Translations under genes and position numbers: made by a program
DNA from: Balanoglossus misakiensis
Taxonomy: Eukaryota > Hemichordata
DNA: 64,000 nt
Reading direction: 5' to 3'
NCBI GenBank assembly: GCA_040954595.2
Contig: CM082576.2
Span: forward strand, 16,802,001 to 16,866,000
Part shown: piece after piece, positions 1 to 13,174 of the stretch
Numbering within the stretch: position 1 is the first letter of the stretch
Layout: each line of letters begins with the position of its first letter
Notes under the pieces: model-generated
What the model was told of the DNA's origin: nothing
Database searches by the model: none
Seen by the model: only the letters and a program-made list of their open reading frames with translations

Positions 1-770
1 TGCACACATGTAACCTGCAACTTTTCCCCCGTCAAAAACAAGAACATGGCCTCACTAACAGTGCTCACGGACGGTTGTTATATATAAATGCTCACAATAA
101 ATAATTGCATTTCCTGTAAATCCGAGTTGATAGAAAGGCAGTCTTGGTGGAATACCCATAAAATGCGAGAATCAGAAATTGAGAACAACTGCTTTAATCA
201 GTAGATTGTTTTTGTACAAAACGTGCAGCAATCATCAATTCTGAGAAATTTTAAATCAAATAATACAACCGCGTGTCGCCAAACTAACAATGAACAGAAT
301 ATTTTAAAATTCGTATTCAATAGTATAATTTGTCGAAAAATAAAGCCTGATTTTCAGTCAAGAGAATCGATTAGATCAATTGTACTGTGTGTCAAATGGG
401 CCTAAATTAATAATGCTAAGTCAAGGTCTACGGATCTACCTGAATAATACAGTAAAAGCTTTGTTCAGAGACACGCATAGGCCAAATACAAGATAACCTT
501 CAGTATCAATCTTTCGTATGATTTATACCGTCGATTTCTGGTATGGAAAATTATATCAGGCGATAAATAATAAGTCCCTGTATCCTGGAGTTTGAATCCA
601 CATGCCATCGCACAACAGCTAACATTTGACCTTCATAATTGTCAAATGGCTCTTGAATATAAAATGTTGCCAGATACATCCATCATATACAATATATGTG
701 GCGTGAATTAATGTAACGTGCATTCGTTGTGACGCATAAATCGAGATGAAATTTGTGATGATATACTCAC
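1..770. other. No gene recognised
   Basis: I see no convincing coding exon, repeat array or RNA gene here. Open frames are short and lack family resemblance. The left side may contain the last exon of the CD225-like gene at 771-910, which is transcribed leftwards, but I could not identify it. Confidence 0.4.
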
Positions 771-910
771 CAACTTTCGGCTGACCCGACGTTATTCCAA
801 ATAAAACCGCTAGAACGCAACTAAAAACTAAATTACACATAGATATAGCGCTGTATTTTGCTGCCATCATTTGCTCATAGGAACCTCGCCGTTGCATCAA
901 ACGCCTGCTT
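771..910 (-). CDS. Partial exon, CD225/dispanin-like membrane protein
   Basis: The minus-strand frame contains an R-S-R-R-L-M-Q-R-R-G-S-Y-E-Q stretch followed by a basic/Ala segment and a hydrophobic membrane helix (NLVFSCVLAVLFGI). This matches the second half of the CD225 (dispanin/IFITM-like) domain, in which a loop with R..GdYe.A precedes the second membrane segment. The frame is bounded by a good acceptor (AATTCAG at about 911-913) and a strong donor (GTTG/GTGAGTAT, GT at 769-770). The exon with the first membrane segment should lie at higher coordinates and the last exon at lower ones; neither was found. Family members are small membrane proteins; some restrict virus entry and others act in vesicle trafficking, so no specific role can be assigned. 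A chance hydrophobic frame remains possible. Confidence 0.4.
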
Positions 911-913
911 CTG

Positions 914-2293
914 AATTCAGTGTTTATTTCATGTTTGATTGACCTCAATTCACCCAGCAGCCAGCTGCAGCTACGTATGGGCGTTTATTGTTTGGTATGC
1001 AAAATCCGTCTGCGGTATATATGCAAATATTAGGACTGAACGTGTAGGCGGTATTATTATTCTAAGGGGGTTGGAAGCTTTCATTACGATGGGCACATCC
1101 GCATTCTAAATAAAATTGTCTACGTTCTCTTTCAAAATATCATGTTAACAACTATTTCGCACTGAGAAGTTCCCGAATGCGAATGCGATGGTCCAGTAAA
1201 ATGACTTCCATAAAGTACATATGGCACTCCATGAAAGGCATGAAGCATTGTGCTGAATGATGTTGAGTAATGCTCGTACTTGTTCGAAAATTTCGGTTTT
1301 ATTAAATGCAAGTGTCGGCTCGCTGCGCCAGTCTAGCTGTACATGCTGTATTGGTCTAATGCCTGTAACCGTTGTGGGTGCTGCTGACAAACGTTTCGCT
1401 TTAATGATGGAAAGTAGCTGCAAATCGATTTTTGCATATTGGGAAAATTAAAATGTTATCAGTCACGAACGTTTCCCTTTACAAAGCGTGTAGAAATGTC
1501 ATTACTTGGGGACGAGGAAGGATTTTTAATGTACACTACATGTATCTGCTTTTATCAAGGGGTTGTCTCCCAGTGGAATAGAGACGGTATCTAAAATCAT
1601 CGGTGATGTACGGTTTAAGAAAAATGACACAATGTATTAAAATAGCGTGTGTGTATGTACCGTGCCAATGCTTCTTACAGGCTGAGGGTAATAAAGGGTT
1701 TTCATCATCATCATTGAACATTGATACACCGTAATGTAATGTTTAGAGCAGTAGACTCCAGTCGGGCGATTGATGGACTGAGCCTCGGCATTGCCGTTTT
1801 GCTATGTCCTCGAGCAAGACATTTTAACTTCTCGTCGGTGCTGAGGAGTACAGTAATGGGTGCCTGATAGGAGAAAGACGATAATGCATGTCTCTGTGTT
1901 TTAGCTCTGCTGCAGTGATTACGACTGCATTTATTGATAGTCTCTCGTAAGATGCCTTAAGGGAAGATCGTAAATTGTTGACAGGCTTAGGAATTGAAGG
2001 ACGTATATATCAATTAAAAGTCACGATCCCAGAGAGGATAAGCCATTACCTGAAACTAATTACGGTTGTAAGTCAAGTTGAACCAAGCTTGTCCATTTGT
2101 ATATTTCCTATACCATGTCAACATGGTATAGCCCTCGCGCAAGCCGCACGACCCAGCCACCCAAACAAGGTTTCAATTATTGCAGGTACATGGTATGCTA
2201 TATATATAGGAGTGGTTTTGAAATACTAAAAATACAATGCTAAAATTAAACAAATCAACCGGCTTTCACGCAGCTTGGTGTGGGGTATATTTC
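914..2293. other. Unassigned stretch
   Basis: No gene was recognised. Open frames on both strands are short and without family motifs. A part around 1725-1930 has the look of an interspersed repeat, but no second copy lies in the window to prove it. Confidence 0.3.
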
Positions 2294-5200
2294 CTACAAC
2301 CAGTCTGGTACGCGAGGCCCACAGTCATTGCAGTCATACCCAAAGCGGCAGTTGTTGGATGTGGAACCGGTTGAACCGTCGTCACATTCACCATTATTGA
2401 TGTAGCCTGTGCATCTATTACGACACACCACTTGGAAAACAAAGAGAAGGTTTGCGTTATTAAGGTGTATTTCGATGAATCAGCTACTCTTGTGAGAACT
2501 AGGTAAATTTGATTTTAAAATAAGGAAAATGTGTTTTCTTTTAATAGAATATAACCAAAATGTGTTGTGCGATAGTCCAAATACGTTGAAATTTCACTTC
2601 GACGGTAGCACTTTTTACCGAAACACCTTTGCCTTGAAAAATCAATGTGAATAAAAAAGATCGCATGTACTGTACTGATAGACATAGCAAGAAAGACTAG
2701 AAAAGAAGAAATTCAGTGTGAAAAATAATATGGCGATTTGTTAGTGCTTTATTTCATTAATTAGCGGCTATTATGAGCTTTCACTTCGACAAAGCGTTGT
2801 GTAAGGGACAAATGCCGAAGGATTTAAAAAAATATTTTCAATCATCATGCTGCGAAAGAATGTCATCAAAATATGGGATACGACATTCTTAGTGTAGTTT
2901 TCCTGTAGGCCTAATATAATGCAAGTGTTTGGAATGAAAAAAATATGTAAGAACTTACGATTCGCAAAATGAAGGGGGAGTTGCACAAGTTTGTTCGGTG
3001 TTGCGGAACGATGCTCGGCGGGCACAGGAGACAGGTCGATTTTCCCCGTGGCGACAGCCTCGAACAACACTTTCTCAGCCAAACTTTTCGAAATAGTTAA
3101 CTCACTTCCTAGAATCAGGGCTGCAACACCTGGAAACAAATAAGGAGGAAAATGTTACACACTTCATTTTTGGCACCGATCTAAAAATTGAGTGATAGAA
3201 GTACAATGTAATCGTGTCTTATGCCTGGACACACGTTATGTTCGTTGAGTCAAACGGTTATTGGACATGTTTCAATGACAAGAACATCATGCGTGGTCTA
3301 TCAGAATAAAGTACAAGAAGACAAATACATGTCATGTTAAAAATTTAACTCTTCCCTCAAAATTATCAAAATATTCTTACCGGCTACATGGGGCACTGCT
3401 ATTGAGGTCCCACTCACAGTGCTGAAGGTGCCGTCGGCAACTTTCGAAGTAGTGAAGATGCTAGTTCCAGGTGCCAGAATGTCGACGCAACTGCCGTAAT
3501 TCGAAAACCAAGCGAAGTTATCATTGGAGTCTGTAGCTGCCACCGTAATTGCCTGTAACGTACAGAAACGAGTCCAAACAATAAGTCTCTCGTAGTTTCA
3601 CATTTCATATAACGAATCCGATCTCAGACTATTACTATCTTCAAATTTAGAATAACAATTTGGAGTCACCGTGCAAAACTTTTTCTTTTCAAAAAGACTG
3701 GCCACACACTTGGCCTAAATGCAAGAGAATATTGTTTTGTTCTTGTATACTGTGCCCGGGTGCGCGGTGGCTTAAATGTACTACCTCTGGAGCTGATGCG
3801 GGTGACATTGTACACGAATCCTCTTCGCTGTTTCCAGCCGCGGCAACCACGATGTACCCGGCATCCGTTAAGCGCTTAACCGCCAAGTTTTCCGCCTGGG
3901 AGAAGCTACCTCCATACGCCATGGTAACCACTGCTGGTTTCATGTTGGATGCGACGATTGCATCCATGGCTATGAGAAAGGAGAAGCAACGCGTTGTAAG
4001 AATCGGGGTGACATTAAACAAATGCAGTCAATACGAAAACGACTTTCTCAGACACACTATTTTGTGCATTGTTTTAAATAATTGTTTCGGGTCAGTTTAA
4101 CTCACCTGCAATAGAGCGACTGACCGGCGAGCTGTTTTGGCAATTCAGTACACGACACGAGTATAATTCAACACCAGGGGCAACGCCAACTAATTGCCCA
4201 CCAACAGTGCCAGCTGTGTTGGTGCCGTGTCCGACACAGTCATCTCCCTGTAAAATCGTGTAAGTCCCAGTAAACCACTGAATAGATGACTTTCTACTCA
4301 ATATGGGTGGGATCACGCGAGACTTAGTTAAATACTGTAGCAATGGCTTGTTATCGAAGTATTACAAGTGAAGTTTTGTGTGTAACTATAGAATAGGCGA
4401 CGATTTTAACAAAACTTGGGAACGTTTGTGCCGTTTAATTTTAACACGACGGTACGGGCCGTTCACTGCGACGGAAGTGGCTTGTGCAAAACCATTGTTA
4501 AATACGCGTGAAACGGCAATTTTAGATGCTTTGGGGTTCTTTATTCGAACACCCTGAAAAAGAGGATTAACTCGTGATAAAGGCTACAGCAAAATTATCT
4601 ATAGTACAGGGTAATACGTCTGCAAGAACTTAGTTTCAAATTCAAACTGAAATAATCGTCGTATATTAGAATATGTACGGTTAATATTGTTTCAAACTTA
4701 CGTCACGGCCATCTCCGACTCCATCATAGAACCGATGTGCTCTGTCACCAAAGTCCACGTGAGTAAAACGTATTCCAGAGTCAATCACAAAGACATTGAC
4801 GCCCGAACCGTCGCCTGTCAAGTGTAGAAAATTGTGCGGTCCAACTGTCAAATCTAATTTAAGGTTGCGATTGAGGGTGAATCTCTTGACAAACATAGTT
4901 TGGAAGTAATTGTAGCATTATTATTAGTAGAATTATTATAATTGTCATCACTTTTAGCTAATTAGAAAAAAAGTAAATGCTAAGTCCAATCTGTTAAACC
5001 GTCAACAGCTATGTGAAATCTAGCAAGATTCACCATCAAAAGTTATTTGTTTTCTGAATGAACATGTGCACTCTGAATGATTGTAATGCTGCTAGTATTC
5101 ATTCAATTTAAGAGCATTTTGATCTTCTGGAAGAAAACCCTCAGACATTTAAAATTCGATCGTCAAGTAAAGAGCGAAAACCACAATAAATGTCATACCA

Positions 5201-5429
5201 AGTGAACCTGGAAGGTACCGATTATTCAAAGGCAGGTCAGGCTGGTCGATCCTGTCTAAACCCCATGAGGTTGCTGCTCCATGAACAAGCTCGTCTTCCT
5301 CAACATAGTCGACCTCATCCAGCCAACGGAGCTATTTTGTGCAAGTAGTGGTTAAACTGTGTCAGGTTTTGTTATGAGATGCCGTGCAGTGTGTCGTCCT
5401 TGGCTCTAAGGTGTTTGACATATGCCTAT

Positions 5430-5461
<32 letters not shown>

Positions 5462-6118
5462 ACACATCCACCCACCCACACACACACACATCCACCCACC
5501 CACACACACACACACATATATCTACATTCATTCATTCATGAAAAAAAATTTGGAATCATGAAATATAATGCACATACTATATCGACTGCGTCTCCATGAA
5601 TTCTGGCAACAAAGCCTTTCATTAATCTTGTCACATTTATTTGAAAATCAATGTGTTCTCCATGCTCTTCGGAAAGTTGTTGAAATTTTTCTTCGAATTC
5701 GACCAATTGATCATCAGTTAGATTGTCCTTGATGAAAAAATTAAACATGAGATATATGTCACTAAGATGCACTCACCAAGCAAACTTCTATGCAAATACA
5801 AACTACTGTATTTATGGTACACATCGGACACACAGTGCTTGTCTCTGTCATCAAATCTAGAAAAGGGCAGTCTTAACATTCATAAAAATCGTCAATAATT
5901 TTTACCCTGAGTTTGACAATGTATTCATCATCTATTTTCTCATATCCGGCACGAAGCAACGGAGCTTGAGCGCCACGTTTGACGAACGTCGGACGCAGCG
6001 CACGGACTCTTCGCTCCTCGGCGGCGGTCTTTCTTGTCATTCGGCCGGAAGCTGTGTTCTGCATCGCAAGTAATGCAAGAATGCAGAACCAAATCGCCAG
6101 CGAGTGCGACGGGATCAT
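2294..6118 (-). CDS. Secreted proteinase K-like subtilase (S8), 9 coding exons
   Basis: Predicted 468-residue serine endopeptidase. Exons (high to low): 6118-5906, 5727-5578, 5331-5208, 4814-4702, 4247-4106, 3969-3785, 3552-3381, 3129-2959, 2430-2294. All junctions keep phase and all introns are GT..AG. Order: signal peptide (MIPSHSLAIWFCILALLAMQ), I9 inhibitor propeptide (residues about 60-130, ending near VDYVEEDE), then the S8 catalytic domain. The Asp is in VFVIDSGIRFTH, the His in GHGTNTAGTV, the oxyanion Asn in AAAGNS and the Ser in SGTSIAVPHVAG; the usual Met after SGTS is Ile. After the catalytic domain comes a Cys-rich tail with ECDDG, GYDCNDCGPR and a final PDWL. The start was chosen because a TTTCAG acceptor (6125-6130) lies just before the ATG, implying a 5' UTR exon upstream. 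Likely secreted and activated by propeptide removal; the substrate is unknown. Confidence 0.9.
5432..5518. repeat. CA-rich microsatellite
   Basis: Interrupted (CA)n with CACCCA and CATCCA variants, in the intron between the second and third coding exons of the subtilase gene. Confidence 0.9.
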
Positions 6119-6123
6119 TGTTG

Positions 6124-7371
6124 TCTGAAATGTCATTACGAAGATAAGAATATGATTTGCTATCATAATGACATACATGTACATGGATAAGATTCAGTCA
6201 GGATTACAGAATAGAAAAAAAAAAGAATGCAGACGCAAACACATGCAGCTTGGACAATCAACGAACTGCGGTGAAAAGCAAGATTGAAGCTTATGTTTGC
6301 TTTGACAACAGCTTCTCGGTGAGTAAACGAAATGGTGCATAAGACGTGCGCCTTGTCAGAGGAATCTGGAGTTACACGTAAATGTATGTGTACTCGTTAC
6401 TCCGCGATAATGCAAACTTAAGCTTCAAGTAACATACCTTTTTGTAGTTATTCAGTAACACGCAAATGATGTCAGTCGAGCCACTGGAAATCGTTGTACA
6501 ATCTCCAAACCTTCAATAATGGTTAGGTTTATACAAATGCTCTTTTCTCCTGTTTGCATTTACCAAAATAACAATTCCTAGTACTATGCACAAAAATAAT
6601 TCAACTGAAACAACGTGATATCATACCAGCCACCAACCCACATTATTGCTTTCAATGATCTAAAGATACAATATCCTGACCTGAAAATTTCCCTCTATTT
6701 CTGATTATTAAACGAGTTACATTCGTCGGGATGAATACTGATAGTGGACAATCAAATTAGAGAGCCTTCAGGAATAACGAAGGGTTCGGCCGGAGGACTC
6801 CGGGGGGGGGGGGCATTTTTTGTTTATAAATCTCTTCAAGGAGATTCCATCGTGCACTGGTAAACTTTTGACATCTTTTCCCAAAATAATCCATTTATTT
6901 TGCATCAAACCCTGTTTTCCATTGACATATATCGATTGCAAGTTAATGCTCCTGGACCAGCCCTCCCACAATAACTGAAAGCTCACTTACCGTTAAGAAA
7001 TCCCGATATATGAATTTTGGGTAACTTTTAATATGCCAAAATACGTTTTTACAAAAGATATAGTCATTTTACGTTTTCCTTTTTTCTATGCCACAGGGTT
7101 CTCCTAGATAACAATTTGTGGCGAAACATTTCGTTTCGTTTATTTACTCTGATTCTTCATTGGGAGGATAATATCATCGATTTGACGATAACGATCATCA
7201 GAAAGCAAGATTCGGTTTCTCTCAACAAACTACCTTTATCATTATGGCCAACCTCCCAATTCATCCTTATGGCATGTCGCATAATACAGGACTGAATTAG
7301 TCTATAGAATGGTGTCACACTGAAAATAGAAATTATAAAAAGCTATTTTTTTAGTTCTAATGTACTTCTGC
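6124..7371. other. Upstream flank of the subtilase gene
   Basis: This stretch should contain the subtilase 5' UTR exon and promoter (minus strand), but I cannot place the TSS. It has a G-run at about 6801-6813 and no recognised coding exon. Confidence 0.4.
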
Positions 7372-7481
7372 AGGCCAGTCATGCGTTCACCAGTTTTAGT
7401 AGTGCTCTATTAAGTATTTTAGTATCGCTTGATTGAGCTCTCCTCCAATCAGTATGGCGGATGGTAGCATGATATGATATA
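7372..7481. repeat. Dispersed ~105-bp repeat, copy 1
   Basis: Shares with 48445-48560 and 62035-62145 the order: TTTTAGTAGTGCTCTATT, AGTATTTTAGTATCG, TTGAGCTC, CCAATCAGTATGGCGGA, TAGCATGA. All three copies are in the same orientation. It is probably a short non-autonomous transposon; its ends are not resolved. Confidence 0.7.
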
Positions 7482-7651
7482 GAGTTTTCTTGCATGCATA
7501 TGAGCTACACTATCAAATCCTGTTGGTGATTGAAGGTCATCTAAATGGTATACAAGGGTACGAAAATGGATACATGTATATAAATAACAAAGCAACCTGA
7601 GTGTCAGGTTTAGTATTTTAGCAAAGTACATATTGTATATTATTTTACGGT

Positions 7652-7654
<3 letters not shown>

Positions 7655-7708
<54 letters not shown>

Positions 7709-7728
7709 GTGTGTGTGCGCGCGCGCTT
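7655..7728. repeat. GT microsatellite
   Basis: Long (GT)n run passing into GCGCGC at the right end. Confidence 0.95.
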
Positions 7729-7912
7729 GAATGGATGTATGAATGAATGGATACGAAATTTTGAACTTTCGCAAAGTCGAAAAATTGTCATTTTGGATGA
7801 TTTTCATGAGCTATAACAACGGGCAAAAAGATACGAGGGACACATCTTAAGCTATGACGCTATGTCCACGTCTGTACAATGGTCCTGTACTGTGACTGTC
7901 TATTGGCCTGTA

Positions 7913-8345
7913 AGCAGAATGGGACCAAAATAAAAGGCAAAATTTTGGGCTCACCTGTAGCACCTGCTGAACTCATTAATTATGTGCATACCTAATTCTG
8001 GGCTAACTAATAGGGCTAGAGGTTTCGTTCTTGTAGGACATGGACCAGTATAGGGTAAAAAAAAATTGCCCAAATGTTGGGTGACCTCAGGTGACCTTTG
8101 ACCTACTTTCCTATATCTCGGCATCCAGAGCAGGTACAGACTTGGCGTTTGGGGGTTGGGACTAAAATTGAAAAGCCAAAATTGGGGTCACCTGTGACAC
8201 CTGCATATCTCATTAATTATGTGCATACCTTATTTCAGGCTAACCAATAGGGCTAGAGGTTTGATTTTTGTTGAACATGGACCAGTATGGGGTCAAAATT
8301 TCTTGCCCAAATTTTGGGTGACCACATATGACCTTTGACCTTCGG
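7913..8345. repeat. Two diverged tandem units (~237 bp)
   Basis: Two copies share CTCATTAATTATGTGCATACC (7972 and 8209 on), GGGCTAGAGGTTT, ACATGGACCAGTAT and TGACCTTTGACCT, offset by about 237 bp. No coding potential is seen. Confidence 0.75.
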
Positions 8346-8616
8346 CTTAAGCTTGGGCCCGTCATCGCTGCTTGCAGCTATATTTTTTTCATAGAGTGGC
8401 CCGATGTTTGTGCAAACATGAATTATGTGATGTGAAATGAAATAAAATCCTCGGCTCCGACACCAGCCTGATAGAGGGCAGCTGTAAATCAAGAGAGGTA
8501 TTCAGAAAGACGGGCTGCACAGGCCTTGTAAATGTGACCCAGACAATAAATCTACAGGTAAATTATTTATAAGCTCTGGCATTGCGATCGTCTGCTGCAG
8601 ACCAGACACAATTCAA

Positions 8617-8673
8617 TACATACATACATACATACATACATACATACATGCATGCATGCATGCATGCATGCAT

Positions 8674-8756
<83 letters not shown>

Positions 8757-8779
8757 TACATACATACATACATACATAC
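8617..8779. repeat. Compound microsatellite
   Basis: Ordered blocks: (CATA)n, (CATG)n, (CACG)n, (CA)n, then (CATA)n again. Each block differs from its neighbour by one base in the unit. The Tyr/His/Thr-rich or Cys/Val-rich open frames across it are artefacts of the repeat. Confidence 0.97.
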
Positions 8780-9637
8780 CTTTTATTGGTGTGGCGGTTG
8801 CCGTGAATGTAAGTCGATCTCTCTGCACCCTGTGGTTTGAAATCAAGATGTCAAATGGAAAATACATAGAACTTTATGGTTAGAATATATATGTCATTCA
8901 ACTTTTAATATTTTATCAATACTCTGCTACAAAATTTCAGCACGATCCGACATACTCTAGCGTTTGAACGTACATTTTTATCATGTAAAGCTGAATGTGT
9001 CATCATTCGTCTATGTAGCAAAACTTTTTGAAGGTAGTATGAATATTAACAGAAAGTAATCTGCAAAAGTTTAGGCGTCTTAGGTATTTTAATCATACTA
9101 TTGTTTCACTATTGTTTCACTATGTAAATATTTTGATAGGCGCCATATACAAATTATTATGCCATTAAAACTGTTTGATATGCGACATATACAAATTACT
9201 ATGCAATTTACAACTGTTTCTACTTCATTTACATATTTGCATTATTTGATCATCAAAATAAGGATATTTTTATCTGTCAGTGTTGGGGTCATCCGACTGC
9301 GCTGTCCCATATATGTTAATTTGCCATGTTCGGTCTCCATTGAATCACTCAGAAGAATTCATAGTAGCGTCAATATTTACAGCTTATGCAGATGCCTGAT
9401 ACTGTAAAATCTGCAAATAGATCAAAATACTCTACCAACAATTTCTTTATTTTGTTATTTTGGCTTTTGTAGTAATTGTGTCGAGATGGGTCGCTATATT
9501 TCCGCGCTCATTTACATCAGTGCATTTTTTAAACCTCATAACGGTTGTGCATGGAGAGCAAATTGCCTAAATTGCCGTATTACTGCAGTAAATTTGATGA
9601 AACCTACAGATATCTATCTTACATGTTCTGATGTTTC
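8780..9637. other. AT-rich stretch without a recognised gene
   Basis: No supported exon. It ends at the TTTG target duplication of the gypsy element. A pair of ATACAAATTA-type repeats at about 9145-9200 is the only structure I noticed. Confidence 0.4.
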
Positions 9638-9641
9638 TTTG

Positions 9642-10826
9642 TGTAACCGGCTCTTCGGGACGGCAATAGTGCAGGCCGCAAGGGAACTCAGCCAAATTAA
9701 TTTCTCGAGCGGGGGCCGCAGGGGTTCTTCGTTTGGAGTTGACTTTCAGGTTTGCAACAACAGGGAGCAGGGTGTGAAATGAGAAACTACCACACTCTCA
9801 TGTAATGTTGAACAGGATGTATTAACCAATGCAACACCTACAGTGTTGACCAACAACTATATCAAACTCAGCTTACAATATTTTGCAGTAAAACTCTCAA
9901 AAGGATTACTGACAAACTATGGCTTCAAAGTCAAACACACACTACACATGATATGGAAATATCAGCATCGATTCTCAAAAAAATCTCTGATCAAGTCAAA
10001 ATGTTCACAGAAATAAATGTCTCTCTCTCTGCAGAACTTTACCGTAGTTACACATAAAAAGTTCAAACGCGACTCAACGTCCTGACTGATACACATGTGA
10101 CGAAACTCAATGTCGGTCACACTCGGGAAAGTCTGTGACGAGGCGCGAATGCCAGGCTACGACCTTCGGATCAACATCTGTGGGCGTGGTCGCTTCACGG
10201 ATGTCACTCGGGCGCTCGGCAAACTTCGTGTAATCGTCCAGCTCCGATAATAAGAACACGATTACATCCGGGACACTCCTACACAGTCTATTGCTCATCA
10301 ATCGGCAAAATTCACTGGAATCGTCTCAGAAATGTTCAAAGGACAAAATAAGCACTGCTCATGAAGGCACAGAATGTCAACAAATCAACACCAACTCACT
10401 ACGAAATGTCTGTCTCCACTCTCGACGGGTAACATCTAAATCTTCCGTAGGCCTCTACACAAACAGTTCAGCTTTCTCTGCGTCACATGCGCGAAATCTG
10501 CTGACTCATATGTGATGATTCAGAACGACTATATCTCAGCGAAAACAGTCCATCCTGGGACAATACGGCATCTACGGGGACATCGGACTCGGCGGAAGTC
10601 TGCCTCGAAGTAGCAGGTCCGTCGTCCCGTTCACAACGCTAAAATATCTCGATCAAAAATCTGCATCGGCGATCAAACTCATCATAGAACTGTAGTTTGA
10701 CGCCATACTCAAGTTCTAGAAAGTTTTCCGAAAAACAGACCCCCTAGCTAGGTCGTATTACATACAACTCCCTTGCTAGTCGTCATATACCGGTACTAAA
10801 TACCATGGCAAAATATGCGGGCTACA
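9642..10826 (-). repeat. 3' LTR of the gypsy element
   Basis: Identical in length to the copy at 17517-18701, with about ten substitutions between them, about half at CpG sites. Both contain a 64-codon minus-strand frame (10107-10301; 17982-18176) whose translation is the same in both copies. Confidence 0.96.
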
Positions 10827-10840
10827 CTCTCCCCTGCTCC
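10827..10840 (-). other. Polypurine tract
   Basis: In element orientation GGAGCAGGGGAGAG lies directly before the 3' LTR (TGTAGCCC). It is the expected plus-strand primer position for a Ty3/gypsy element. Confidence 0.75.
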
Positions 10841-11245
10841 GGGAAAGTGCGTCCCGCACTTTTGCTCTCTCAAAGCACTTTTGGGAAATGCATAACACTC
10901 ATAAACTCATTGCAATAACAGATTACAAAGTTCTACTACTCAAGTGTAAGTGAAATATTTGTCACACACAAATGGACTTATCTGAACAAACATATCCCAA
11001 GTTCATAGGACAACAGATAAATGCATGTGTGGTGTACGCGCATATAAGCAGAAAGGATTTTGTATGAAACACCAAGACATATTACACTGACACGTATAGT
11101 GAAGTCTAGGAAACACATACTGTAGGACACTGATCCCCCTTTTTGTGACATATGCCATCTGCATTACACATACAAACACTCACAGTACTCAAAACATAAA
11201 CATGCAACTATTTGCATAATCGCGCGACAAAGGCTAATCAACAGG
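10841..11245. other. Gypsy 3' untranslated spacer
   Basis: About 400 bp lie between the integrase stop and the PPT. No env or other frame is recognisable. Confidence 0.6.
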
Positions 11246-13174
11246 TTAAGACCATCCATAGTACTGAGGTTTCTTGTGCAGCCTTGTTGATTTCCTCATA
11301 AACTGTGGTACATGATCATCTATCATAGCATCAGCAGTCGACTCGTCTTCTGCAGGCTGCACGACACTGCTCTCATCTACATCAGAGACATCAGATTCCA
11401 CCATGGCAACATCAATAGAATTTTCTGTCATCTCGAGTTCCATCTGAGGGCCTTCTGATAGTCTGGTTTCACTCTGGTCATGGCTCGGCGTGTCTGCACT
11501 GCAAGGTGATGGCTCATATACACCTTCAGCATCAGGCACCAACACTGGGCTCACTTCATGTGATTTTGGTGGGGTATGAACACTAGTCTTGTGTACAACG
11601 TCACCGTTGTTGCCTTTTCTACAGCCTTCCTCTCTCCGGAGAGGTGTTGCTTCAGGTACGGCACATGGAACAAAAGCTGGTGTGTAGGGGTTGAGACCTA
11701 GCACGAACTCGTTATCATCTTCTTCACAACTGTCATCGCTCTCGAATTCAGTCTTCATCTGGTCACTGGTCTTGCGCAAAACTGTCGACCTGGTTCGATG
11801 TTTACGCTCAACCGGTGAAGTCGGGCTCTTCGGCTCTTTCTTCTCTACTTTCGAGTGATATGGCAACAGCAAATTGCGATGCAATATTCTCTGTCTCCCT
11901 TTACCAGACACTGGCTTTATAATGTACACTGTCACGTCTGAATCCACTTTCCGTACAACTGTATAGGGCTCTTCTTCCCATCTGTCCGCTATCTTTGTCT
12001 TTCCTCTGAGGTTGACATTCCTTACAAGCACTCTATCGCCGATTTCCAATACAGCGCCTCGCACCCTCTGATCGTAGCGCTGCTTGTTGTCTGCTGCTCT
12101 CTTCTCAGCATGCTTGGAGGCAACATCATACGCATACTGCAAACGCTTCCGGAGTGTATCGGCAAACTCCTCATGTGTCACTGGGCAGGTGTCATCTGGT
12201 TGCAGACCGAGATGCACGTCCATCGGTAGTTTCGGATGCCGTCCAAACATGAGATAGTAGGGTGAGTAACCCGTACTGTCGTTTCTCGTACAGTTATATG
12301 CATGCACTAACGGCGCTACATACGACTTCCAATCGTTCTTTTTCTTGTTGTCCAGAGTTCCCAACATCTCCAGCAAGCTACGGTTAAACCGCTCACACTG
12401 GCCGTTGCCCTGCGGGTGGTACGGCGTGGTTCGCGATTTCTCTATTCCGGCAACTTCGCACAGTTCTTTGATCACCCTGGATTCGAAGTTGCGGCCCTGG
12501 TCTGAATGCAACCTACTGGGGAACCCGTAATGCACCATGAAGTTCTCGAACAGATGCCTGGCTGTTGTCTTTGCAGACTGGTTTCTCGTGGGGATGGCCA
12601 CCGCGTATCTCGTAAAATGGTCGGTGATCACCAATACATCCTTGATGCCACCTTTCGACTCTTCCAGCGACAAAAAGTCCATGCAGACAAGCTCCATGGG
12701 TTGGCTGGTCTTGATGCTAACTAGCGGTGCTCGTGTCTTCCCACCAGACGGATTCATTCTCCATAGACATCTGTCACACGTCTCTATCTTGACACTAACA
12801 TCTTGACTCATGTGTGGCCAATAGAACCGTGCACGTAACAGGTCTACTAGGGTACGCTCTTGTCCCAAGTGTCCTGTCTTGTCATGTACTCCCGCAAGCG
12901 CCGTGTCTCTGTAAGTTTTGGGTAATACAAGCTGGTAGTGTGTCTGTCCATCTACCCCAACACGGCTCCTGTGCAACACACCATCTCTAAGCACAGTCGG
13001 TTCCACTCTCTCAAACCGATCTGGACATCTTGGTGTTCTTTCTTCTTCTCTGGAACCGTAGGAAGTACACCTCTGGCTTTCCACATATACAATCTGCCAA
13101 TCTGTGGGTCTTCTATTTGAAGTCTCTTCCAGTCTGACATCCTCAAGGCTGGCAATGTGGTTTCTCCGGGCCAC
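11246..13174 (-). pseudogene. Gypsy integrase and C-terminal tail
   Basis: An open frame of 642 codons. The true integrase part starts after a frameshift at about 13000, near the DGVLHR motif. It has an HHCC zinc-binding module (H-x3-H in HDKTGHLG, C-x2-C in CDRC), the DDE core (MDFLSLE, HSDQGRNFES, HPQGNGQCERFN) and a GPY/F-like module (WEEEPYTVVRK), followed by an acidic tail of about 190 residues. It would insert the cDNA into the host genome. The integrase core itself looks intact, but it can only be made if the upstream stops and frameshifts are bypassed. Confidence 0.93.

Noticed and set aside
223-405. 60-codon plus-strand frame
   Set aside because: No hydrophobic, domain or splice features; expected by chance in AT-rich DNA.
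8563-8883. Several overlapping frames rich in Thr/His, Tyr/Val/Cys or Ala/Cys
   Set aside because: They are produced by the microsatellite in every frame on both strands and have no independent support.
10841-11245. Search for an env-like gene after the integrase
   Set aside because: Only about 400 bp without an open frame of suitable length; the element is a retrotransposon without envelope.
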